Source of the DNA: Caldifarciminota bacterium
Lineage (GTDB): Bacteria > WOR-3 > Hydrothermia > UBA1063 > CAJXJZ01
Assembly: GCA_027073945.1 (NCBI GenBank)
Contig: JALTEL010000322.1
Coordinates: forward strand, 1-7,706
Direction of reading: 5' to 3'
Length of the DNA stretch: 7,706 nt
The notes under the pieces are model-generated. The model was not told the origin of the DNA. It was given only the letters and a program-made list of their open reading frames with translations, and did not search any database. Numbering within the stretch: position 1 is the stretch's first letter; each line of letters starts with the position of its first letter. A program made the translations under genes and the position numbers. Shown here piece after piece: positions 1-6,622 of the stretch.

Positions 1-229
1 CGTATGTATTTATTTTATTTTTTTTTATTTCTTTGAGAACGGCAAGTCCGTTTTTACGCGGCATTTTCAGGTCAAGAAAGATAAAATCTGGATTGAATGA
101 CTTTACCGCTGCCATTGCATTCTGCGGGTTGATTTCTATCCTGGTTTTGTATTTTAAATCTTCAAAGTATTGGGACATGACCTCTCCAATAGAAAGGTCG
201 TCGTCAATAATGAGGATTTTCTCAGGCAT
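1..229 (-). CDS. Response regulator, N-terminal receiver domain (partial, PilR-like by context)
   Basis: This is the first 76 codons of a two-component response regulator; the rest lies beyond the left edge. The protein begins MPEKILIIDDD and shows the receiver signature: an acidic cluster D9-D11 that would bind Mg2+, and the phospho-acceptor D53 in the context FLDLKMPRKNG. The second half of the receiver (the conserved Thr/Ser and Lys) and any output domain are outside the window. The ATG at 229 follows the kinase stop codon (230-232) with no gap. An AAGGAG ribosome binding site lies at 239-244 inside the kinase's last codons, so the two are co-translated. By position after a PilS-like kinase it is probably PilR, a sigma54-dependent activator of pilin transcription, but without the AAA+ and DNA-binding domains that stays an inference. 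No gene symbol is given for that reason. Confidence 0.9.
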   Translation of the reverse strand, partial: MPEKILIIDDDLSIGEVMSQYFEDLKYKTRIEINPQNAMAAVKSFNPDFIFLDLKMPRKNGLAVLKEIKKNKINTY

Positions 230-1651
230 CTATAACTGCTCCTTTTCGGGGAAAATCAATTTTACTGTCGTGCCACTGTCTTTTTGACTTTCAACTTCAA
301 CCCTTCCGCCGTGTAATGCGACGATTTTCTGCACGATTGAAAGCCCGAGACCTGTTCCGTATGTTTTTGTTGTGTAAAATATATCAAATATTTTGTCCAT
401 CTCCTTTTTCTCTATACCTATACCTTTATCTTTGATACTTATTATAAAGCCATCCTCACCCTCCTGCAAGTATATATCTATTTGCTTAACGCTTTTCCCC
501 TGCATTGCTTCATAGGCATTCTGCAATAAGTTTGAGAGAACAGCTTTAAAAAGCACGCTGTCTATTGAAGCGGTTATGTCTTTTTCTGCATGAATTTTGA
601 TAATAGCATCCCCATGGCTGATTTTAAAATCATTTACGGCAGATGATATAAGTGAGTTCAGGTTTATATATTCTGCGTCAAGTTTGTACAGATGAGTAAA
701 GCTCAAAAACTCTGTGGCGAATCTGTTTAATCGTTCCGCAGCAGACATGATTTTTTGAGTGAGATTCCTGTTTTTTGTGTCCGTTTCTTTTCTTTCCAGC
801 ATTTCAGATGCAGTAATGATAGTTGTTATCGGATTTCTTATTTCGTGAGCCAAATGCCCTGCCATCTCACCCAATGCCACTAATTTTTTGTTTTTTTCCT
901 GTTCTTTTTCCATCTTTTTTATGTCTGTCAGGTCCTGGAATATTATTATCTTTTCTTTCAAGGGTAAATGCCTGAGTGAATAACCGATGCATCTTTTGTT
1001 GATAGTAAGTTCTTTTCTCTGTATGTCCGTCTGTTCTGCATGAGCAACATCAATTAAACGCTCGAGTTCCGCCGGTGTTAGAATTTTCTTTGCATATTCA
1101 TTCGTATAAATTACCATTTTATCTCTGTTTATAGTTATAACTCCGCTTGGTATGCTTTCAAGTATTCTATCCTTGCTTATTTTTATTTTTCTTAGTTTTT
1201 CTTCGGCGGTTTTTATATTGAGTGCAACATAGGTGAAAATAGCAACAATAACCAGATTAATAAAAAGAAGCAGTACGGCGGAATAATAGATGTTGAGTTT
1301 TAAAAGACCGTGAACATTGTAAAGGTTGGAAATAAGAACTATTAAAGCTGTTGATAAGATGGACATGAGTATGCCTTCCTGGTAACTGAGAAGATATGTT
1401 GTTGTCAGTACAGGAATGATAAATATGTAATTAAATCGGCTGGAAGCGTCTTTTGCGTAAAGAGAGAGCATTGGAACAAAGATAAGATATAGCAGATTTA
1501 TTCCCCAGAATATAAGCCTATAACTAACAATTCTATAGAGCACACTTTTGCTCAATAAAATGTATAGGAGAATGACAACCGAACTCACTGCGGATAAGGA
1601 TATCAGAAATCTGTATTCTGGCGTGTCTTTAAGAAAGTAAACACCCGTCAA
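230..1651 (-). CDS. pilS: Membrane sensor histidine kinase, PilS-like
   Basis: This is an inner-membrane sensor kinase that would phosphorylate the regulator encoded immediately downstream. Counting from the TTG at 1651 (473 aa), hydrophobic segments lie near residues 14-33, 44-66, 73-90, 92-111 and 122-144. A PAS-like region (about 163-245, with SIPSGVITINRD) follows. Next come the dimerisation/H-box with phospho-acceptor H269 in HLAHEIRNPITT, the N-box NLLQNAYEAM (374-383), the G1 box DKGIGI (408-413), the F-box FYTTK (425-429) and the G2 box GTGLGLSIV (432-440). All catalytic motifs are intact. The start is uncertain. TTG 1651 has no ribosome binding site, and the frame stays open upstream into pilC, encoding another membrane segment that would bring the total to six, as in PilS. 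The true start may be ATA 1735 or ATT 1699. The pilS name rests on topology and position after pilC; specificity for pilin genes is inferred. Confidence 0.87.
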   Translation of the reverse strand: MTGVYFLKDTPEYRFLISLSAVSSVVILLYILLSKSVLYRIVSYRLIFWGINLLYLIFVPMLSLYAKDASSRFNYIFIIPVLTTTYLLSYQEGILMSILSTALIVLISNLYNVHGLLKLNIYYSAVLLLFINLVIVAIFTYVALNIKTAEEKLRKIKISKDRILESIPSGVITINRDKMVIYTNEYAKKILTPAELERLIDVAHAEQTDIQRKELTINKRCIGYSLRHLPLKEKIIIFQDLTDIKKMEKEQEKNKKLVALGEMAGHLAHEIRNPITTIITASEMLERKETDTKNRNLTQKIMSAAERLNRFATEFLSFTHLYKLDAEYINLNSLISSAVNDFKISHGDAIIKIHAEKDITASIDSVLFKAVLSNLLQNAYEAMQGKSVKQIDIYLQEGEDGFIISIKDKGIGIEKKEMDKIFDIFYTTKTYGTGLGLSIVQKIVALHGGRVEVESQKDSGTTVKLIFPEKEQL

Positions 1652-1731
1652 AAAGATAAAAACGAATACAAATCCTTCTACTACCTCAAAGAATACAATC
1701 TTGGATGTACTTGACTTATCTGTATATTTAC

Positions 1732-2928
1732 CTATTTTATAGTTGTTCCTAACTTGAATATTGGCAAATACAGAGCAATCAACAATCCACCAACTATAAT
1801 GCCTATAAATAGAATCATTATAGGCTCTATTGTGGATGCGAGTGTTTCCACTGCCGAATCAACTTCATCTTCATAGAAATCTGCTATTCTTCCAAGCATC
1901 TCGGATAGCCTTCCTGTTTGCTCTCCAACTGTGATGAGGTGGACAACGAGTGGTGGAAATACACCAGTTTCTCGCAGTGGTTCTCCTATTGTTTTTCCTT
2001 CCCCTATTCTCTTTTTTGCAGCAAGAACAGCCTGCGCTATGACATAATTACCTGATGCCTTTGATGTTATATCCAGACTTTCAAGAATGGGAACACCACT
2101 TGTAAGAAGAATACCAAGAGTTCTTGAGAATCTTGAAATAGCGGTTTTCCTGAGCAAAGGCCCGACCACGGGCATTTTAAGCGTTGAACTATCCCATACT
2201 GCCCTGCCTTTTTCAGTATCAATGAATTTTTTGAATGCCACAAGAAAAACCACTGTGCCTATGGTAAACCATATTATATTGTGTACAATAAGATGAGATA
2301 AATTTACTACAAACTGTGTCGGACCAGGGAGGGCTGCACCCACATCGCTGTATATTTTTGCAAATCTCGGTACGATGAATATCAAAAGCCCGGCAGTAAT
2401 CAATATCGTTATCATGAAGACTATGGAAGGATATGCTAAAGCCGCTATAATCCTTCTGCGTAAGGCGTCCATCTTTTCGTAATACTGTGCCACTTCCTTT
2501 AATGTATCGGCAAGTGCACCGCCTGTTTCACCAACGGCCGCCATTTGAATAAGCAGGTTGGGAAAGGCCTTTGGATATTTTTCCATGGATTCTGCAAGAG
2601 TTTTTCCTCCTTCGACATCCGTTTTTACGGCAACTATCACTGAGCTGAAAAATTTGTTCTCAGTTTGTTCTGCCAGTATTTCCAGAGCCTGCACTATAGG
2701 GATACCTGCCTCAATCATAACCGAGAATTGTCTTGAAAAAATGGCAAGGTCGCGTATTTTCACGCCTTTAAACAAACCACTGGACTTATTTGCTTTTTGT
2801 CTTATGCTAACATTTTTAAGCCCCATAGCCTCAAGCCTTTTTGAGACATCAATCATATTCTTGCCCTTTAACACGCCATTTCTTTGGCGCCCCGAGGCAT
2901 CCTTTGCTGTCCATTCAAAAACAGGCAT
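1732..2928 (-). CDS. pilC: Type IV pilus inner-membrane platform protein PilC
   Basis: PilC is the polytopic inner-membrane platform of the type IV pilus, contacted by the PilB and PilT ATPases, and belongs to the GspF/PilC family. At 398 aa it has the usual family length. The N-terminus MPVFEWTAKDASGR is typical (the F-W/Y-A-x-D-x-x-G start). Two T2SSF repeats follow, at about residues 64-187 and 267-390. Each carries the paired signatures: SRQFSVMIEAGIPIVQAL with VGETGG (132-137), and SRTLGILLTSGVPILESL with VGEQTGRL (334-341). Membrane segments lie near 165-187, 213-233 and 369-391. The ATG at 2928 is fixed by a strong ribosome binding site. The gene lies 13 bases after pilT. Its 3' end appears to overlap the true coding start of the kinase. 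No defects are seen. Confidence 0.97.
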   Translation of the reverse strand: MPVFEWTAKDASGRQRNGVLKGKNMIDVSKRLEAMGLKNVSIRQKANKSSGLFKGVKIRDLAIFSRQFSVMIEAGIPIVQALEILAEQTENKFFSSVIVAVKTDVEGGKTLAESMEKYPKAFPNLLIQMAAVGETGGALADTLKEVAQYYEKMDALRRRIIAALAYPSIVFMITILITAGLLIFIVPRFAKIYSDVGAALPGPTQFVVNLSHLIVHNIIWFTIGTVVFLVAFKKFIDTEKGRAVWDSSTLKMPVVGPLLRKTAISRFSRTLGILLTSGVPILESLDITSKASGNYVIAQAVLAAKKRIGEGKTIGEPLRETGVFPPLVVHLITVGEQTGRLSEMLGRIADFYEDEVDSAVETLASTIEPIMILFIGIIVGGLLIALYLPIFKLGTTIK

Positions 2929-2932
2929 AAAA

Positions 2933-2940
2933 ACCTCCTT
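2933..2940 (-). promoter_or_regulatory. Strong ribosome binding site of pilC
   Basis: The minus strand reads AAGGAGGT here, a near-perfect anti-Shine-Dalgarno match, 4 bases before the pilC ATG. It fills most of the 13-base gap after the pilT stop and shows that this organism uses standard Shine-Dalgarno initiation. That makes its absence before the plus-strand genes informative. Confidence 0.85.
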
Positions 2941-2941
2941 T

Positions 2942-4009
2942 TTATTTGCTTACCATTCTCTTTAATTCGTCAGGTCTTGGAGAGACCAGCAGTGCAGTTT
3001 GAAGTGCAAGTGAGCCCTTCCTATACAGAGCTGATAATGACATATTCATTGTCTGCATGCCGAATGATTGGCTGGCCTGCATAACACCGTAAAGCTCATG
3101 CATCCTGGATTCCCTTACAATTGTCTGAACAGCAGGTGTTGAAACGAGCAATTCGCTTGCCAGTACAAGACCTTTTCCCCTTGCATGCGGAAGTAATTTT
3201 TGTGCAATAACAGCTTCAAGAACCGAAGCCAGCTGGACTCTTACCTGTCCCTGTTGATAAGGCGGAAAAACATCTATAATTCTGTTAATGGATTCAATGG
3301 CAGAACTCGTATGCAGCGTTGCAAGCACAAGATGTCCCGTTTCAGCGGCAGTGAGGGCGGCTTCGATGGTTTCAAGGTCGCGCATTTCCCCAACCATAAG
3401 GATGTCAGGGTCCTGTCTCAATGCGTATTTAAGGGCGCGTGCAAAGCTATGAGTGTCCTGGGATACCTCTCTCTGTGCAATGATGGATTTTTTATTTCTG
3501 TGGAGGTATTCTATGGGATCTTCCATGGTTATTATGTGTTCCGGCCTTGTCTGGTTTATTCTGTCAATGATGGATGCAAGCGTAGTAGATTTTCCTGAAC
3601 CTGTCTGCCCTGTCACAAGAATAAGCCCCTTATCCTTTTCTATTAAAGAATGTATTATGGGGGGAAGTCCAAGTTTCTCAAGCGGTGGAATGGTAAAGGG
3701 AATTCTTCTTATCGCAATAGCCACAGAGCCTCTCTGGAAAAATGCATTTGCCCTGAATCTTGATAATCCTTCTATAGAAATAGCAAAATCCAGTTCAAGT
3801 TCTTCTTCCAATTTACGCCTTTGGTTATCATTCAACAAACTGTAAATTAGTGTTTTTGCGTTGTTTGGCATTAGAAATTTGTATTGCTGTGCAGGTACAA
3901 GTTTCTGATCTATCCTAAAATAAGGTGGAGCCCCTGCAAGTAAGTGCAAGTCAGTTGCTCCTTTCATCACCATTTCTTCCAGCAGTTCTTTCATGCTAAA
4001 TTCAGGCAT
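2942..4009 (-). CDS. pilT: Type IV pilus retraction ATPase PilT
   Basis: PilT is the cytoplasmic hexameric ATPase that depolymerises pili, powering twitching motility and DNA uptake. The protein has 355 aa, as expected. It has an N-terminal PAS-like domain (about 1-100, starting near FSMKELLEEMVMKGATDLHL) and a RecA-like ATPase core. The core contains the Walker A GQTGSGKS (134-141), the Asp box TMEDPIEY (161-168), the Walker B DILMVGEMRD (202-211) and the His box TGHLVLATLHT (224-234). Near 291-301 TPAVQTIVRES corresponds to the AIRNLIRE motif of PilT, which is needed for retraction; this favours PilT over PilB, which lacks it. There is no tetracysteine motif, as expected for PilT. The start is one base after the pilB stop (TAATATG on the minus strand), and the preceding GGGGGA is only a weak ribosome binding site, so translation is probably coupled to pilB. 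Confidence 0.96.
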   Translation of the reverse strand: MPEFSMKELLEEMVMKGATDLHLLAGAPPYFRIDQKLVPAQQYKFLMPNNAKTLIYSLLNDNQRRKLEEELELDFAISIEGLSRFRANAFFQRGSVAIAIRRIPFTIPPLEKLGLPPIIHSLIEKDKGLILVTGQTGSGKSTTLASIIDRINQTRPEHIITMEDPIEYLHRNKKSIIAQREVSQDTHSFARALKYALRQDPDILMVGEMRDLETIEAALTAAETGHLVLATLHTSSAIESINRIIDVFPPYQQGQVRVQLASVLEAVIAQKLLPHARGKGLVLASELLVSTPAVQTIVRESRMHELYGVMQASQSFGMQTMNMSLSALYRKGSLALQTALLVSPRPDELKRMVSK

Positions 4010-4010
4010 A

Positions 4011-5702
4011 TTAGTCCCCCATTGTCCTTGCTATCACTTCTTCAAGTGAAATTTCTCCTCTTAAAAATTTTAATATTGCTGCTTCTCTCAAAGTCAGCAT
4101 GCCCTCTTCTCTTGCTTTCTCTCTTATTTCACTGATTGGTGTTTTATTTAGTATCATTTCCTTTATAGCAGGTGATACAATCATTACCTCGTAAATACCC
4201 TGTCTGCCTTTATATCCGCTTCCCCCGCAAACATCACATCCGTCACCTTTTGTATAAAGGGTTTTGCCCTCCACATCCTGTGGCTCAAGCCCTATTGCGG
4301 CAAGCTGCTCTCTTGTCGGATGAAAGGGTTTTTTGCATTTCGGACAGAGTCTTTTTACCAGCCTCTGAGCCTGTATCAGAATGAGAGAATCAGCGGCCAG
4401 ATAAGGTGGTATACCCATGTCAATTAATCTTGCAATTGTACTTGGTGCATCGTTTGTATGTAATGTCGACAGCACCAGGTGACCTGTCAACGCTGCTTTT
4501 ACAGCAATGGATGCCGTTTCTTCATCCCTTATTTCTCCAACCATTATGATATCAGGGTCCTGTCTTAAAAATGAACGGAGGGCACTGGCAAATGTCAAAC
4601 CTATTTCTTCCTTTATTTGAACCTGATTGATACCCGGAAAATCGTATTCAACAGGGTCTTCAGCTGTCATGATATTAACATCTGGCTTGTTTAAAATACT
4701 TACAGCGGAATACAGAGTTGTTGTTTTACCACTTCCCGTCGGACCTGTTACCAGGATTATACCATACGGTCTGGTAATGGCAAAATGGAATTTTTCAAGT
4801 GAGTCCTTTTCGAACCCCAATTGCGTAAGATCAAGCCTTAGATTTGATTTATCAAGAAGCCTCATCACAACCTTTTCTCCCCATTTTACTGGTAGTGTTG
4901 AAACACGAAAATCAATGACCCTTCCTGCATATCTTCCTTTGATGTGTCCGTCTTGCGGCAGTCTCCTCTCCGCAATATCAAGTTTGGATAGGATTTTTAT
5001 TCTGGCGACAATAGCATTTTTCCACACAATCGGAGGACTTTTGAGTTCGTGGAGTGTCCCGTCTATTCTAAATCTCACACGTATAAATTTTTCAAAGGGT
5101 TCAACATGAATATCACTGGCCTTTTTGATAACAGCGTCATGCAGCAGGCTTTCAACATATTTAACAACAGGAGCCTGATAAGCTGCACTTTCCTCTATCT
5201 CTTCTTCTTTTTCTTCTATTACCTCGATCTCTCCGGATTCCTTTGCTTCTTCCAGTACTTTTTGTGCATTACTTTCCTCTCCATAGTATTTATTTAATGC
5301 TTTTTCTATTTTTTCTTCCGAGGAGATCATGAGTTCTACCCTGTACCCTGTAATAAAAGAGAGATTTTCGGCCACAGCGATATTGGTAGGGTCAGAGGTA
5401 GCTATATAAAGAATCCTTCCTTTTCGTTTTATGGGAATTACTTTGTGCTTTCTTGCAAATTCATGGGGCACGATTTTGAAAAGTTCCTTGTTTGTCCCGT
5501 CCTCGGGCATTTCTGCTATGGGAACATTATATACCCTTGAAAGCACACGCAGAAGTCTGGATTCGGTTATTATCTTTAATTCCAGCAGAGATTTTAGAGC
5601 ACTCTTCTGGGATTGCTTTGAAACGCTGAGTACCTTTTTGGCTTGCTCGGCATTAATCACCCTATTTCTTACCAGAGTATTCAACAATTTTACATCATCC
5701 AT
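4011..5702 (-). CDS. pilB: Type IV pilus extension ATPase PilB
   Basis: PilB is the cytoplasmic ATPase that drives pilus polymerisation through the PilC platform (GspE/PilB family). The start chosen gives 563 aa, a normal length. An N-terminal MshEN/T2SSE_N domain spans about 45-140 and is followed by a charged, Glu-rich linker (about 145-172). The ATPase core holds Walker A GPTGSGKT (320-327), Asp box TAEDPVEY (346-353), Walker B DIIMVGEIRD (384-393) and His box TGHLVLSTLHTNDAP (406-420). The zinc-binding tetracysteine site typical of extension ATPases is present as C453, C456, C489 and C492, which separates it from PilT. The ATG at 5702 is preceded by AAGGTGG at 6-base spacing and a clear promoter. 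An in-frame ATG at 5894 would add 64 residues unlike the family, antisense to pilD, and is rejected. It is the first gene of the leftward operon. Confidence 0.96.
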   Translation of the reverse strand: MDDVKLLNTLVRNRVINAEQAKKVLSVSKQSQKSALKSLLELKIITESRLLRVLSRVYNVPIAEMPEDGTNKELFKIVPHEFARKHKVIPIKRKGRILYIATSDPTNIAVAENLSFITGYRVELMISSEEKIEKALNKYYGEESNAQKVLEEAKESGEIEVIEEKEEEIEESAAYQAPVVKYVESLLHDAVIKKASDIHVEPFEKFIRVRFRIDGTLHELKSPPIVWKNAIVARIKILSKLDIAERRLPQDGHIKGRYAGRVIDFRVSTLPVKWGEKVVMRLLDKSNLRLDLTQLGFEKDSLEKFHFAITRPYGIILVTGPTGSGKTTTLYSAVSILNKPDVNIMTAEDPVEYDFPGINQVQIKEEIGLTFASALRSFLRQDPDIIMVGEIRDEETASIAVKAALTGHLVLSTLHTNDAPSTIARLIDMGIPPYLAADSLILIQAQRLVKRLCPKCKKPFHPTREQLAAIGLEPQDVEGKTLYTKGDGCDVCGGSGYKGRQGIYEVMIVSPAIKEMILNKTPISEIREKAREEGMLTLREAAILKFLRGEISLEEVIARTMGD

Positions 5703-5708
5703 TACATG

Positions 5709-5715
5709 CCACCTT
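5709..5715 (-). promoter_or_regulatory. Ribosome binding site that fixes the pilB start
   Basis: The minus strand reads AAGGTGG, 6 bases before the ATG at 5702. It supports this start over the longer open frame reaching 5894. A second ATG at 5707-5705 lies within the spacer but is followed at once by a TAA stop that overlaps the real ATG, so it encodes only Met. Confidence 0.75.
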
Positions 5716-5731
5716 TTTCTGTAATATCTAT

Positions 5732-5759
5732 ATTTTAAACTAAATCCCTGTAATGTCAA
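5732..5759 (-). promoter_or_regulatory. Predicted sigma70-type promoter of the pilB-pilT-pilC-pilS-regulator operon
   Basis: On the minus strand a perfect -35 TTGACA (5759-5754) is followed after 16 bp by the -10 TAAAAT (5737-5732). Transcription would start near 5725, giving a leader of about 23 bases that contains the AAGGTGG ribosome binding site of pilB. No comparable promoter was noticed in the short gaps downstream, so it probably drives the whole leftward operon. This is a consensus match by eye and is not proven. Confidence 0.65.
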
Positions 5760-5816
5760 GTAGTTGTTGCAAAGTGCATACGAATTATTAAAAGTAAAAT
5801 AATTATTCAATATTTT

Positions 5817-5845
5817 TTGTATGCGTGCAGAAGTGGCTTTAAAAT
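5817..5845 (+). promoter_or_regulatory. Candidate promoter of pilD, placing the transcript start at the ATG
   Basis: A weak -35 TTGTAT (5817-5822, 3 of 6 consensus bases) is followed after 17 bp by -10 TAAAAT (5840-5845, 5 of 6). The -10 ends 6 bases before the pilD ATG, so the predicted start of transcription falls on or next to the A at 5852. The AT-rich tract upstream (5781-5820) could act as an UP element. The flanking sequence is AT-rich, so chance matches are likely and confidence is moderate at best. Confidence 0.4.
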
Positions 5846-5851
5846 TAAAAA

Positions 5852-6601
5852 ATGGCATATATACATATTCTGGTTTTTCTGATAGCGCTTGCATTCGGAA
5901 GTTTTCTCAATGTGTGCATTTACAGAATACCTCTTCATATGTCGCTTATCAAACCTGCATCGCATTGTCCTTTTTGTGGTAAGAAAATCAAGTTTTATGA
6001 CAATATCCCTCTTATTTCCTACATAGTACTTGGGGGTAAATGCAGATACTGCGGACATAGAATTCCCATCAGGTATCCCATTGTAGAACTGTTAACAGCG
6101 CTTCTCATATACTTTGCTTTTCTGAAGTTCGGACTCAGTTTTTTGTTTTTTAAATCCGCTGTATTTATTCTTATTGCCCTATGTCTTGGTTTTATAGACA
6201 TGGATAAGCAGATAGTTCCGGACGTAATAACCCTGCCTGCTATTGCAGCGGGATTGATATTCTCTTTATATCCTGGAAAGCTTGGTATCAAGCAATCCAT
6301 TATTGGGATAATAGCTGGTGCACTTGTAATTCTGCTTTTTATCGTAGCTGGGAAGCTTGTTTTTAAAAGAGAGGCAATGGGTTCTGGGGACTTGACATTT
6401 ATGGCATTTGTGGGCGCTTTCTGGGGAATCGGAGGAGTTTTCTTCACGATTTTGTTTTCATCGATCATTGGAAGTGTTTTTGGTGTTATTCTCTATTTAA
6501 TCAGAAAAAATGATATAATACCTTATGGCCCATTCATTTCCGTTGGTGCGCTCATTTATATTTATTGGATTTTAAGCAACTACTACTTGACAATCGCTTA
6601 G
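5852..6601 (+). CDS. pilD: Prepilin peptidase / N-methyltransferase PilD
   Basis: PilD is the inner-membrane aspartic protease (family A24) that removes the leader peptide of type IV prepilins and N-methylates the new first residue. At 249 aa it is full length. The N-terminal signature FGSFLNVCIYRIP (15-27) is followed by the cytoplasmic zinc-binding Cys4 domain with C39, C42, C64 and C67, characteristic of bifunctional enzymes. Catalytic aspartates are D116 (in FIDMDKQIVPDVIT) and D180 (in the GxGD motif, MGSGDL). The conserved PYGPFI lies at 224-229 and hydrophobic segments fill the C-terminal two thirds. ATG 5852 is the first possible start, since an in-frame TAA lies 6 bases upstream at 5846-5848. 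There is no ribosome binding site nearby (AAGTGG at 5831-5836 is too distant), so a leaderless mRNA is possible. It is divergent from pilB, whose machine assembles its products. Confidence 0.96.
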   Translation: MAYIHILVFLIALAFGSFLNVCIYRIPLHMSLIKPASHCPFCGKKIKFYDNIPLISYIVLGGKCRYCGHRIPIRYPIVELLTALLIYFAFLKFGLSFLFFKSAVFILIALCLGFIDMDKQIVPDVITLPAIAAGLIFSLYPGKLGIKQSIIGIIAGALVILLFIVAGKLVFKREAMGSGDLTFMAFVGAFWGIGGVFFTILFSSIIGSVFGVILYLIRKNDIIPYGPFISVGALIYIYWILSNYYLTIA

Positions 6602-6615
6602 ATTTGTGTTATTAT
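6587..6615 (+). promoter_or_regulatory. Predicted extended -10 promoter of the TPR gene, implying a leaderless mRNA
   Basis: A perfect -35 TTGACA (6587-6592) lies inside the last codons of pilD. After exactly 17 bp comes -10 TATTAT (6610-6615), preceded by TGT (6607-6609), which fits an extended -10 element. Transcription would start 6-8 bases downstream, at 6621-6623, which coincides with the ATG at 6623. A TATAAT at 6615-6620 is closer to consensus but has an unsuitable 22-bp spacer and leaves only 2 bases before the ATG. Confidence 0.6.
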
Positions 6616-6622
6616 ATAATAT

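Noticed and set aside
33..287. Plus-strand open frame of 84 codons at the left edge
   Set aside because: It is antisense to the regulator and the kinase 3' end, both of which carry clear conserved motifs.
2558..2965. Plus-strand open frame of 135 codons, and similar ones at 3200-3598, 3453-3845 and 4627-5109
   Set aside because: All are antisense to well-supported pilC, pilT or pilB sequence, and their translations show no family signature.
2942..4009. Assignment as PilU rather than PilT
   Set aside because: The AIRNLIRE-like motif, the length and the position between pilB and pilC favour PilT. There is no second retraction ATPase in the window.
5703..5851. Sigma54 promoter for pilB or pilD
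   Set aside because: No GG-n10-GC pair with the wider consensus was seen at a suitable place on either strand.
5703..5894. N-terminal extension of pilB by 64 residues up to an ATG at 5894
   Set aside because: The added residues do not resemble the PilB N-terminus and overlap pilD in antisense. The promoter and the AAGGTGG ribosome binding site both lie inside this stretch and point to ATG 5702.
6019..6468. Minus-strand open frame of 149 codons
   Set aside because: It lies entirely antisense to pilD, has no recognisable domain, and its composition is that of a codon shadow.
6615..6620. TATAAT as the -10 of the TPR gene promoter
   Set aside because: The spacing to TTGACA would be 22 bp and the transcript would start inside the coding sequence. 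TATTAT at 6610-6615 with 17 bp fits better.
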